A stretch of 17,348 nt of DNA, taken from NCBI GenBank assembly GCA_964581365.1, contig CAZOOF010000047.1, positions 1 through 17,348 on the forward strand. Reading direction: 5' to 3'. The number at the start of each line of letters is the position of its first letter. The first letter of the stretch is position 1. Shown here in pieces: positions 1-8,391 of the stretch. Made by a program: the position numbers and the translations under genes. The notes under the pieces are model-generated. The model ran no database searches. It saw only the letters and a list, made by a program, of their open reading frames with translations, and was not told the origin of the DNA. The stretch is from JAITWN01 sp964581365 (GTDB lineage Bacteria > Pseudomonadota > Gammaproteobacteria > SZUA-140).

Positions 1-1310
1 GCATCGGCTCGACCACGTTCCAGGAGTACCGCGGCATCTTCGAGAAGGACCGCGCCCTCGCCCGCCGCTTCCAGAAGATCGACGTCACCGAACCGAGCAT
101 CGAGGAGGCGGTAAAGATCCTCCAGGGACTCAAGTCGCGCTTCGAAGAGCATCACCGCGTCAAGTATTCGCGCGAAGCGCTGCGCGCGGCGGTCAGCCTG
201 TCGGCGCGCTACATCAATGACCGTTTTCTGCCGGACAAGGCCATCGATGTCATCGATGAAGCCGGCGCCTATCAGCACCTGCTGGCGCCCTCCAAGCGCA
301 AGAAGACCATCGGCGTGAAGGACGTCGAAGCGATCGTCGCCAAGATCGCGCGCATCCCCTCCAAGACCGTCAGCCATTCCGACAAGGACAAGCTGCGCAC
401 GCTCGAGCGGGATCTGCGCATGGTCATCTACGGACAGGACGAAGCCATCGAAGCGCTCGCCGGCGCGATCAAGATGGCGCGTTCCGGACTCGGCAACGTC
501 GATCGTCCGATCGGTTCGTTCCTGCTCGCCGGTCCCACGGGCGTCGGCAAGACCGAGGTCAGCCGCCAGCTCGCCAAAATCCTCGGCATCGAACTGATCC
601 GCTTCGACATGTCCGAGTACATGGAGCGTCACACGGTCTCACGCCTGATCGGCGCGCCGCCCGGCTACGTCGGCTTCGACCAGGGCGGACTGCTCACCGA
701 GGCGGTGAACCGTCATCCGCATGCGGTGCTGCTGCTCGACGAGATCGAGAAGGCCCATCCGGATGTCTACAACCTGCTGCTGCAGGTCATGGACCACGGC
801 ACGCTCACCGACAACAACGGGCGCAAGGCGGACTTCCGCAACGTCATCCTGGTCATGTCCACCAATGCCGGCGCCGAGCAGCTGAGCCGGTCCTCGATCG
901 GCTTTTCCCATCAGGATCATTCCACCGACGCCATGGAATCGATCAAGCGCATGTTCTCGCCGGAGTTCCGCAACCGGCTGGATGCCATCATCCAGTTCCG
1001 CGCACTTTCGCCCGAAGTGGTCAGCAAGGTGGTAGACAAGTTCCTCATCGAACTGGAAGCCCAGCTCGAAGAGCGCAAGGTATCACTGCAGGTCGACGAA
1101 GCTGCCCGCGCCTGGCTGGCAGAGCGCGGTTTCGATGCCCGCATGGGCGCGCGCCCCATGGCGCGGACCATCCAGGACTACATCAAGAAGCCTCTGGCCG
1201 AAGAACTGCTCTTCGGTCGCCTGGTAAAAGGCGGCGTGGTGCGGGTCGCGCTCCGGGGAGACAGTCTGAGCTTCGATATCGAGGGGATCGAAGAAACCGT
1301 GGAAGGCTGA
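1..1310 (+). CDS. clpA: ATP-dependent Clp protease ATP-binding subunit ClpA, 5' end missing
   Basis: The frame is open from base 3 and ends at TGA 1308-1310, so about 435 C-terminal codons are present of a protein that is 758 residues in E. coli. ClpA is the AAA+ unfoldase of the ClpAP protease and receives N-degron substrates from ClpS. The fragment starts in the first ATPase module (IGSTTFQEYR, sensor-1 region). The second module has Walker A GPTGVGKT (531-554), Walker B LLLDEIEKAH (DE codons at 738-743) and an IGF loop (897-905) in the position that docks on ClpP. The C-terminal stretch with GARPMAR and KPLAEELLFGRLV closely follows E. coli ClpA, which separates it from ClpB and ClpX. The usual partner clpS would lie upstream, outside the window. 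Only 24 bases separate its stop from that of the convergent infA. Confidence 0.97.
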   Translation, partial: IGSTTFQEYRGIFEKDRALARRFQKIDVTEPSIEEAVKILQGLKSRFEEHHRVKYSREALRAAVSLSARYINDRFLPDKAIDVIDEAGAYQHLLAPSKRKKTIGVKDVEAIVAKIARIPSKTVSHSDKDKLRTLERDLRMVIYGQDEAIEALAGAIKMARSGLGNVDRPIGSFLLAGPTGVGKTEVSRQLAKILGIELIRFDMSEYMERHTVSRLIGAPPGYVGFDQGGLLTEAVNRHPHAVLLLDEIEKAHPDVYNLLLQVMDHGTLTDNNGRKADFRNVILVMSTNAGAEQLSRSSIGFSHQDHSTDAMESIKRMFSPEFRNRLDAIIQFRALSPEVVSKVVDKFLIELEAQLEERKVSLQVDEAARAWLAERGFDARMGARPMARTIQDYIKKPLAEELLFGRLVKGGVVRVALRGDSLSFDIEGIEETVEG

Positions 1311-1334
1311 CGGATAACCCGTCCGCCATCCGCG

Positions 1335-1553
1335 TCACTTGGAACGAAAGACAATCCTGCCCTTGGAGAGATCGTAGGGCGTCAGCTGCACCGTCACACG
1401 GTCGCCGGTGAGAATGCGGATATAGTGCTTGCGCATCTTTCCCGAGATATGCGCGGTCACCTTGTGACCATTCTCGAGCTCTACGCGAAACATGGTGTTC
1501 GGAAGGGTCTCGATCACGACTCCCTCCATTTCTATGTGGTCTTCTCTCGCCAT
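1335..1553 (-). CDS. infA: translation initiation factor IF-1
   Basis: The product has 72 residues, exactly the length of E. coli IF-1, and is nearly identical to it along the whole length (MAREDHIEMEG, ETLPNTMFRVELENGH, ISGKMRKHYIRIL, YDLSKGRIVFR). IF-1 is a single OB-fold protein that binds the A site of the 30S subunit during initiation. The frame is open further upstream, but the ATG at 1553 is chosen because it gives the canonical protein and follows a GGAGGAG ribosome binding site two bases away. It lies between clpA (convergent) and bpt (same strand, 101 bases upstream), as in the E. coli clpA-infA-aat order. The gap before it holds its own likely promoter and a leader hairpin. Confidence 0.98.
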   Translation of the reverse strand: MAREDHIEMEGVVIETLPNTMFRVELENGHKVTAHISGKMRKHYIRILTGDRVTVQLTPYDLSKGRIVFRSK

Positions 1554-1586
1554 ACTCCTCCACCCGCAGACACGGTTCATCAACAT

Positions 1587-1605
1587 GTCTGGCAACCCGC
1601 CAGAC
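1587..1605 (-). promoter_or_regulatory. leader hairpin upstream of infA
   Basis: A perfect inverted repeat has 7-base arms (GTCTGGC and GCCAGAC) and a 5-base loop. If transcription starts about seven bases after the TATAAT at 1617-1622, this stem would form within the first few bases of the infA mRNA, well ahead of the ribosome binding site at about 1555-1561. It has no T-run after it, so it is not a typical terminator for the upstream bpt gene. A role in mRNA 5'-end stability is an inference. Confidence 0.4.
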
Positions 1606-1616
1606 GGAACCCGGGG

Positions 1617-1622
1617 ATTATA
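1617..1622 (-). promoter_or_regulatory. probable -10 element of the infA promoter
   Basis: Read on the minus strand this is a perfect TATAAT, placed 63 bases before the infA start codon. No good -35 hexamer is visible at 16-18 bases spacing. It falls in the only gap between bpt and infA, which supports independent transcription of infA, as is known for E. coli infA. Confidence 0.45.
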
Positions 1623-1654
1623 CTCCCTCACGCCCTGCCCGCATACCGCCAATG

Positions 1655-2371
1655 TCACGCGTCCTGGTCCGAACTCACCCAAACGCCATCGATAAAGAGT
1701 TCGTACGGGCGATAACGGATCTTGTAGCTCATCTTCCGGCACTCTTCGATCCAGTACCCGAGGTACAGCCAGTCGAGCTTCAGGCGACGAGCCATTTCGA
1801 TCTGCCAGAGTATGGCATAGACACCGGGGCAGCCCTCGATGTCCGGGTCGTAGAAGGTATACACGGCGGACAGGCCATCGACGAGCACATCGGTGACGGC
1901 GACCGCCACGCAGCGTCCGTTGTCGCTGAACTCGAGGAAACGTGTATCGATGCCCTCACACACCAGGAAGGAAACATAGTCCTCCGGATCCGGATCATCC
2001 ATGCCGCCTTCGGGATGCCGGCTCTCCAGATAGCGGCGATAAAGACGGTAATGTTCCTCGCGAAACTCAGGCGGCCTTTCCACCACCGTCCAGTGCCGGT
2101 GGCGGCGCCATGCGCGGCGCTGGCTGCGATCGGCCTGGAAGGCTGACACCGGGAGGCGCAGCGCCCGGCAGGCGTTGCAGCCGGGACAGCTCGGCCGATA
2201 GATCCGTCCGCCGCTGCGACGAAAACCGAGACCGACCAGACGGCTGTACAGCACGGGATCCGGCTCGATTCCCGGATCCATTACTGCATTCACCGCCTGC
2301 CGTCGCGGAAGATAACCGCAATCCTGGGGCAGACTGCGAAAGAAAACGATCTGGCGCTGCCGATTCGACAT
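1655..2371 (-). CDS. bpt: aspartate/glutamate leucyltransferase (bacterial ATE homologue)
   Basis: The 238-residue product matches the bacterial Bpt family, homologous to eukaryotic arginyl-tRNA-protein transferase. Known members move leucine from Leu-tRNA to proteins with N-terminal Asp or Glu, making them ClpS-ClpAP substrates. Visible signatures are Cys18 in the N-terminal CGYLP segment, the cysteine cluster CPGCNACRALR (62-72), the TFYDPD motif (172-177) and the conserved LGYWIEECRKMSYK segment (204-217) near the end. The start ATG overlaps the stop of aat in the form TGATG and is preceded by a GGAGGTGA ribosome binding site. Its neighbours aat and clpA act in the same pathway. bpt is absent from E. 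coli, so this gene is an addition to the otherwise E. coli-like order. Confidence 0.95.
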   Translation of the reverse strand: MSNRQRQIVFFRSLPQDCGYLPRRQAVNAVMDPGIEPDPVLYSRLVGLGFRRSGGRIYRPSCPGCNACRALRLPVSAFQADRSQRRAWRRHRHWTVVERPPEFREEHYRLYRRYLESRHPEGGMDDPDPEDYVSFLVCEGIDTRFLEFSDNGRCVAVAVTDVLVDGLSAVYTFYDPDIEGCPGVYAILWQIEMARRLKLDWLYLGYWIEECRKMSYKIRYRPYELFIDGVWVSSDQDA

Positions 2372-3105
2372 CAGTCGCTCACCTCCGCTGCCGGCAAGGG
2401 ATCCCGCGCGGTCAACGCGTGCACCGGCTGATCACAGGCGGCGAGACGTTCGACGAACTCCGCACGCGGCAGGGTCTCGGCGCCCAGACTGCGCAAGTGA
2501 GCCGTTTCCATCTGGCAATCGATCATCTCGAACCCCGCTGCGCTCAGCTGACGGACGAGCGCGACGAACGCCACCTTCGAAGCGTCGGTGCGGCGATGAA
2601 ACATCGATTCGCCGAAAAACACGCGACCGATGGCCACGCCATACAGGCCACCCACCAGCTTGCCCTCATGCCATACCTCCACCGAATGCGCATGGCCGAG
2701 CCGATGCAGCCGCTCGTAGGCGTCGATCATCTCAGTCGTGATCCAGGTGCCGGCACCAGGCGCACGCGGCTCGCCGCAGGCCCGGATGACGGCGGAGAAA
2801 CCGCGGTCGAAGCTGACCTGGAAGCCACCGTTGCGCAGCGTCTTGCGCAGGCTCCGGGACACGCGCAGGCGCTCAGGAAACAGTACCAGACGCGGATCGG
2901 GTGACCACCACAAAATCGGTTGACCGTCTTCGAACCAGGGAAAAATTCCGCGGCGATAGGCCCGCAGCAGACAGTCGGGAGCCAGCGAACCGCCGATGGC
3001 GAGCAGGCCGGCGGGCTCGGCCAACGCGAGGGAGACGTCCGGAAACTCACAGGTCTCGGCGTCGGGATCGAGCAGCACCGGAAACCGTCTATCCGCCGCC
3101 GGCAT
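2371..3105 (-). CDS. aat: leucyl/phenylalanyl-tRNA--protein transferase
   Basis: The product has 244 residues (234 in E. coli). Aat attaches Leu or Phe from aminoacyl-tRNA to proteins with N-terminal Lys or Arg, marking them for ClpS-ClpAP. Family signatures are present in order: GLLAIGGSL (33-41), YRRGIFPWF (50-58), WWSPDPR (66-72), GTWIT (119-123), GGLYG (152-156), FGESMFH (164-170) and IDCQ (195-198), the last holding the Asp and Gln that are catalytic in E. coli Aat. A longer frame up to 3210 is possible, but ATG 3105 follows a perfect AGGAGG and gives the family length. The gene starts inside the FemAB-like gene (17-base overlap) and its stop overlaps the bpt start by one base. Confidence 0.97.
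   Translation of the reverse strand: MPAADRRFPVLLDPDAETCEFPDVSLALAEPAGLLAIGGSLAPDCLLRAYRRGIFPWFEDGQPILWWSPDPRLVLFPERLRVSRSLRKTLRNGGFQVSFDRGFSAVIRACGEPRAPGAGTWITTEMIDAYERLHRLGHAHSVEVWHEGKLVGGLYGVAIGRVFFGESMFHRRTDASKVAFVALVRQLSAAGFEMIDCQMETAHLRSLGAETLPRAEFVERLAACDQPVHALTARDPLPAAEVSD
2379..2386 (-). promoter_or_regulatory. strong ribosome binding site of bpt inside the aat 3' end
   Basis: On the minus strand this reads GGAGGTGA, an eight-base match to the anti-Shine-Dalgarno end of 16S rRNA, seven bases before the bpt ATG. It lies within the last codons of aat and fixes the bpt start. With the TGATG stop/start overlap, it suggests that ribosomes finishing aat can restart on bpt. Confidence 0.75.
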
Positions 3106-4234
3106 GGAACCTCCTGAATGGCAGCTGCTCGCGCGCCTGCGCGATGTAGCGACCGACGGCGCCGCGCTCCGCCTCCACATGACGCGCGATCGCCTTGGCA
3201 AACCCGGCATGGGCGATCCAATGCGCCGATCGGGTGGTCACCGGCTCGAATCCCCGCCGCAGCTTGTACTCACCCTGCGCGCCGCCCTCGAAACGCTGCA
3301 CTCCATGCTCTATGCAGTGTTCGATGGCGCGGTAATAGCACAGTTCGAAGTGCAGACAGGGGATCTCCTCGACAGCGCCCCAGTGACGGCCATAGAGCGC
3401 GCCCGCCGCATGCCAGAAGAAAGCGCCGCCGATGAGCTGCTCTCCGCGGCGCGCGACGATCAACAGAATACGATCTCCGAGCGCTTCCCCGATGTCGCGG
3501 AAGAACGCCGCCGACAGCGGTGCGAAGTTGCCCTTGCGCTCGAAAGTGGAAAGGTAGAAGCGATGAAACTCGTCCCAGACGGCGGGCGACGCCTCGGCGC
3601 CCGACATGGTTTCGATCGTCAGCCCCTGTTCGCGCACCGCGCGCCGTTCCGCGCGGATCTGCTTGCGGTACTTCGAGGACAGCGTAGCCAGAAAATCATC
3701 GAAGCTGTCATAGCCGCGATTCTGCCAGTGGAACTGACAGCCCTCGCGCACGATCATGCCCCGCGCCTGCAGCCGCGCGGTATCCTCGTCGCCGGTGAAC
3801 AGCCAGTGCAGCGAAGAAGCATCGCTGCGCCGGGCAAGGTCGAGCGCGGCGTCGATCAGGGCTTCGCGCTCGCCCTCTCCCGCTTGGGGAGCAAGCAGCA
3901 GGCGCGGCCCGGTCACCGGCGTGTAGGGAACACCGACCACGAGTTTGGGATAGTAGCGCAGACCGTGCCGGTAGTAGGCATCGGCCCATTCCCAGTCGAA
4001 GACGAACTCGCCGAAGGAGTGATGCTTGAGAAAGGCGGGCAAGGCACCGAGCAGCTTCCCGTCGCCTCCGCGCAGCGCAAGAAAGCGCGGCTCCCAGCCG
4101 CTGTCGCCGCCGATGGCACCGTGGCGCGACAGCGCAGCGAAGAATGCGTGATGGAGAAACGGCTGCGGACCGGCAAGCGCATCCCATTGCGCGGCGCCGA
4201 GCGCATCGATGTCGGCATGGCATTCGATCCGCAT
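3089..4234 (-). CDS. FemAB-like GNAT-fold protein (COG3146 / DUF482 family), function unknown
   Basis: The 381-residue product resembles the family annotated as FemAB-like (PF04339, COG3146), often labelled a GNAT N-acetyltransferase. I recognise the segments FLHHAFFAAL (26-35), FVFDWEWADAYYR (77-89), YYPKLVVGVPYTPVTG (94-109), YGRHWGA (281-287) and the C-terminal EGGAQGEYKLRRGF (316-329). A basic stretch at 188-203 (KYRKQIRAERR) is predicted helical by eye. No signal peptide or membrane segment is visible, so it is probably cytoplasmic. No reaction is established for the family to my knowledge. It lies between trxB and aat, where E. coli has cydDC, and overlaps aat by 17 bases. The start is uncertain: ATG 4234 lacks a clear ribosome binding site, and an in-frame GTG at 4279 would add 15 residues. 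Confidence 0.85.
   Translation of the reverse strand: MRIECHADIDALGAAQWDALAGPQPFLHHAFFAALSRHGAIGGDSGWEPRFLALRGGDGKLLGALPAFLKHHSFGEFVFDWEWADAYYRHGLRYYPKLVVGVPYTPVTGPRLLLAPQAGEGEREALIDAALDLARRSDASSLHWLFTGDEDTARLQARGMIVREGCQFHWQNRGYDSFDDFLATLSSKYRKQIRAERRAVREQGLTIETMSGAEASPAVWDEFHRFYLSTFERKGNFAPLSAAFFRDIGEALGDRILLIVARRGEQLIGGAFFWHAAGALYGRHWGAVEEIPCLHFELCYYRAIEHCIEHGVQRFEGGAQGEYKLRRGFEPVTTRSAHWIAHAGFAKAIARHVEAERGAVGRYIAQAREQLPFRRFHAGGG
3110..3115 (-). promoter_or_regulatory. ribosome binding site deciding the aat start
   Basis: On the minus strand this is AGGAGG, four bases before ATG 3105 and within the last codons of the FemAB-like gene. It selects this start over upstream in-frame candidates. 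Confidence 0.75.
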
Positions 4235-4301
4235 GTCAGTCGCGCACTGCCCTGCACCCGCCTCCCCATGTGCCGCCACACTGCCGGCGACAGCTCGTGT
4301 C

Positions 4302-4324
4302 CCGCGGTCCGGCGCGGACCGCGG
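4302..4324 (-). terminator. strong GC hairpin after trxB, terminator-like but without a T-run
   Basis: A perfect inverted repeat has 9-base arms (CCGCGGTCC and GGACCGCGG) and a 5-base loop, starting 11 bases after the trxB stop. No run of T follows on the minus strand, so it does not fit a standard intrinsic terminator. It may reduce read-through, stabilise the trxB mRNA 3' end, or set unequal expression of trxB and the genes after it. These roles are inferences; the repeat itself is plain in the sequence. Confidence 0.5.
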
Positions 4325-4335
4325 AAAGACATCGC

Positions 4336-5295
4336 TCAGCCCTGCTCGAGCCCTTCGAGATAGCGCTCGGCATCCAGTGCCGCCATGCAGCCGCTGCCGG
4401 CGGAGGTGACCGCCTGGCGATACACCTGGTCGGCAACGTCGCCGGCGGCGAAGACGCCGGGGATGCTGGTCGCGGTGGCATTACCGGCGATGCCGCTCTG
4501 CACGACGATGTAGCCGTTGCGCATCTCGAGCTGGCCCTCGAACAGTCCGGTATTCGGATGATGGCCAATGGCGATGAAAACGCCGTGCACGTCGAGTGCC
4601 GTGGTGCTGTCGTCCTGCACACTGCGAATGCGGATGCCGGTCACGCCGCCATCATCACCGAGCACCTCATCCAGAACCGAATTCCAGTGCAGGCGGACGT
4701 TCCCGTGCGCGGCCCGGTCCATCAGTTTGTCGGCCAGGATCTTCTCGGCGCGGAAGCGGTCGCGCCGGTGCACGACATGGACTTCGGAGGCGATATTCGC
4801 CAGGTAGAGCGCCTCTTCGACCGCGGTATTGCCGCCGCCGATCACCGCCACCTTGCGGTTGCGGTAGAAGAATCCGTCGCAGGTGGCGCAGGCGGAAACG
4901 CCCTTGCCCATGTAGGCTTCCTCGGAAGGCAGGCCCAGATACTTGGCGGAAGCGCCGGTGGCGATGATCAGCGCATCGCAGGTGTAGACGCCCTGGTCAC
5001 CGATGAGGCGGAACGGACGCTTCCCCAGCTCGGCGGTGTGGATATGATCGAAGATGAGCCGGGTCTCGAAGCGCTCGGCGTGGCGGCGCATGCGGTCCAT
5101 CAGTTCGGGCCCCTGCACCCCGTCGGGATCGCCCGGCCAGTTGTCCACGTCCGTGGTAGTGGTGAGCTGTCCGCCCTGCTGCAAGCCGGTGACCAGCGTC
5201 GGCTGCAGGTTGGCCCTGGCCGCATAAACAGCCGCCGTGTAACCAGCCGGCCCCGAACCGAGGATCAGCACCCGGCTGTGGATCTCTTCGCTCAT
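4336..5295 (-). CDS. trxB: thioredoxin-disulfide reductase
   Basis: The 319-residue product (321 in E. coli) is a cytoplasmic FAD enzyme that uses NADPH to reduce thioredoxin. It has the FAD-binding GSGPAG (13-18), the redox-active CATC (136-139), the NADPH-binding GGGNTA (153-158) with HRRDRFRA (176-183), and the C-terminal AAGDV (283-287). Similarity to E. coli TrxB is close throughout. ATG 5295 is chosen because it gives the family N-terminus; a GGAG lies 11 bases upstream, a rather long spacing. An in-frame TTG at 5316 would add seven residues. It is the first gene of a leftward run trxB, FemAB-like, aat, bpt, and is divergent from ftsK as in E. coli, but without lrp between them. Confidence 0.98.
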   Translation of the reverse strand: MSEEIHSRVLILGSGPAGYTAAVYAARANLQPTLVTGLQQGGQLTTTTDVDNWPGDPDGVQGPELMDRMRRHAERFETRLIFDHIHTAELGKRPFRLIGDQGVYTCDALIIATGASAKYLGLPSEEAYMGKGVSACATCDGFFYRNRKVAVIGGGNTAVEEALYLANIASEVHVVHRRDRFRAEKILADKLMDRAAHGNVRLHWNSVLDEVLGDDGGVTGIRIRSVQDDSTTALDVHGVFIAIGHHPNTGLFEGQLEMRNGYIVVQSGIAGNATATSIPGVFAAGDVADQVYRQAVTSAGSGCMAALDAERYLEGLEQG

Positions 5296-5333
5296 GTGAA
5301 AGGAGTCTCCGCGCAATGAACCGATGATCGCGC

Positions 5334-5363
5334 ATTATAGTACGGGATCCCCCAAGCTGTTTA
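5334..5363 (-). promoter_or_regulatory. probable trxB promoter
   Basis: On the minus strand there is a perfect TATAAT (5334-5339) and, 18 bases upstream, TAAACA (5358-5363), four of six matches to the -35 consensus. Transcription would start near 5327, giving a leader of about 30 bases before the trxB ATG. Confidence 0.55.
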
Positions 5364-5366
5364 GTC

Positions 5367-5384
5367 CGTGTCTAAAGCGACACG
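5367..5384. promoter_or_regulatory. inverted repeat in the trxB/ftsK divergent region, possible operator
   Basis: The arms CGTGTC and GACACG (six bases each, perfect) flank a six-base centre, an 18-base dyad. It lies just upstream of the trxB -35 candidate and about 20 bases before the ftsK -10 candidate, a position from which a bound regulator could affect both promoters. It does not match the LexA box (CTGT-N8-ACAG). Six-base arms can occur by chance, so this is tentative. Confidence 0.3.
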
Positions 5385-5401
5385 TAAGCTGACGGCGGAT
5401 A

Positions 5402-5410
5402 TGGCATAAT
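5402..5410 (+). promoter_or_regulatory. probable extended -10 promoter of ftsK
   Basis: The sequence TGGCATAAT matches the extended -10 consensus TGnTATAAT at all but one fixed position. No good -35 is visible, which extended -10 promoters tolerate. The start point would be near 5417, about 38 bases before the ftsK start codon. Confidence 0.45.
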
Positions 5411-5454
5411 GCGGCAGTCCGGCGGACAGCCGCGGCGAAAACGGAGATTCGCAC

Positions 5455-7758
<2,304 letters not shown>

Positions 7759-7762
7759 CCTC

Positions 7763-8383
7763 ATGCGCATCATCCTCAGCGGAATCCTGTTCGCACTCGC
7801 GCTGTCGTCCGGACCGGCCGCGGCTTCCTCGGCGACGCAGACCCTCGATCGCTTCTTCGATGGCCTGCGCTCGCTGCAGGCGGATTTCGACCAGATCATC
7901 GTGCGCAACGGACAGATCCTGCAGCAGACCCGTGGCAGACTGCACATCCATCGCCCCGGGAAGTTCCGCTGGAGTTACCAAGCCCCGTTCGAGCAGCTCA
8001 TCGTCACCGACGGCGAAACGCTGTGGGTCTATGAACCGGACCTGGAACAGGTCACGCGCACCCGCCTCGACGATACCGTCGGCAATACGCCGGCAATCCT
8101 GCTGAGCACCCTGGAACCGCTGCGCAATCTGTTTGCCATCGTCGATGCCGGTCCCAAGGACGGCCTGGACTGGGTCATGCTCGAACCGCTCGGCGAGCAG
8201 ACCACCTTCAGCAGTGTGTTTCTCGGCTTCGAAGCCGGCGATCTGGCAGCGATGGAGATCATCGACGCCCTGGAGCACTCGGTCCATATCCGCTTCCACG
8301 ATCTCGAACGCAATATCACCCTCGATCCCGCGCTGTTCCGATTTACGCCGCCACCGGGCGTAGACGTGATCAGCGAAGACTAG
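7763..8383 (+). CDS. lolA: outer-membrane lipoprotein carrier protein LolA
   Basis: The 206-residue product (203 in E. coli) is the periplasmic chaperone that takes lipoproteins from LolCDE to LolB at the outer membrane. A signal peptide covers about 1-21, with a hydrophobic core (ILSGILFALAL) and an Ala-rich cleavage site before SSATQ. The mature part has LolA hallmarks: LDRFFDGLRSLQADFDQ, RPGKFRWSYQAP, LIVTDGETLWVYEPDLEQVT and a C-terminal FRFTPPPGVDVI. ATG 7763 lies four bases after the ftsK stop; no good ribosome binding site is visible, so translation may depend on coupling to ftsK. The frame is open upstream into ftsK, but the signal peptide fixes this start. Confidence 0.96.
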   Translation: MRIILSGILFALALSSGPAAASSATQTLDRFFDGLRSLQADFDQIIVRNGQILQQTRGRLHIHRPGKFRWSYQAPFEQLIVTDGETLWVYEPDLEQVTRTRLDDTVGNTPAILLSTLEPLRNLFAIVDAGPKDGLDWVMLEPLGEQTTFSSVFLGFEAGDLAAMEIIDALEHSVHIRFHDLERNITLDPALFRFTPPPGVDVISED

Positions 8384-8391
8384 CGGCAGCC

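Noticed and set aside
1309..1323. Small inverted repeat GACGG/CCGTC between the convergent stops of clpA and infA
   Set aside because: The stem is only five bases, has no T-run on either side, and overlaps the clpA stop. It is too weak to call a terminator.
1335..1742. Longer infA product starting at 1742
   Set aside because: It would overlap bpt, and the extra N-terminus is absent from IF-1; ATG 1553 gives the canonical 72-residue protein after a good ribosome binding site.
2996..4363. Long plus-strand open frame (455 codons) across the aat and FemAB-like genes
   Set aside because: It is antisense to two well supported genes, has low-complexity Arg/Ala-rich composition and no recognisable domain. 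Such shadows are expected at this GC content.
5358..5384. LexA (SOS) box upstream of ftsK, as known for E. coli ftsK
   Set aside because: No CTGT-N8-ACAG pattern is present; the dyad there has arms CGTGTC and GACACG with a six-base centre.
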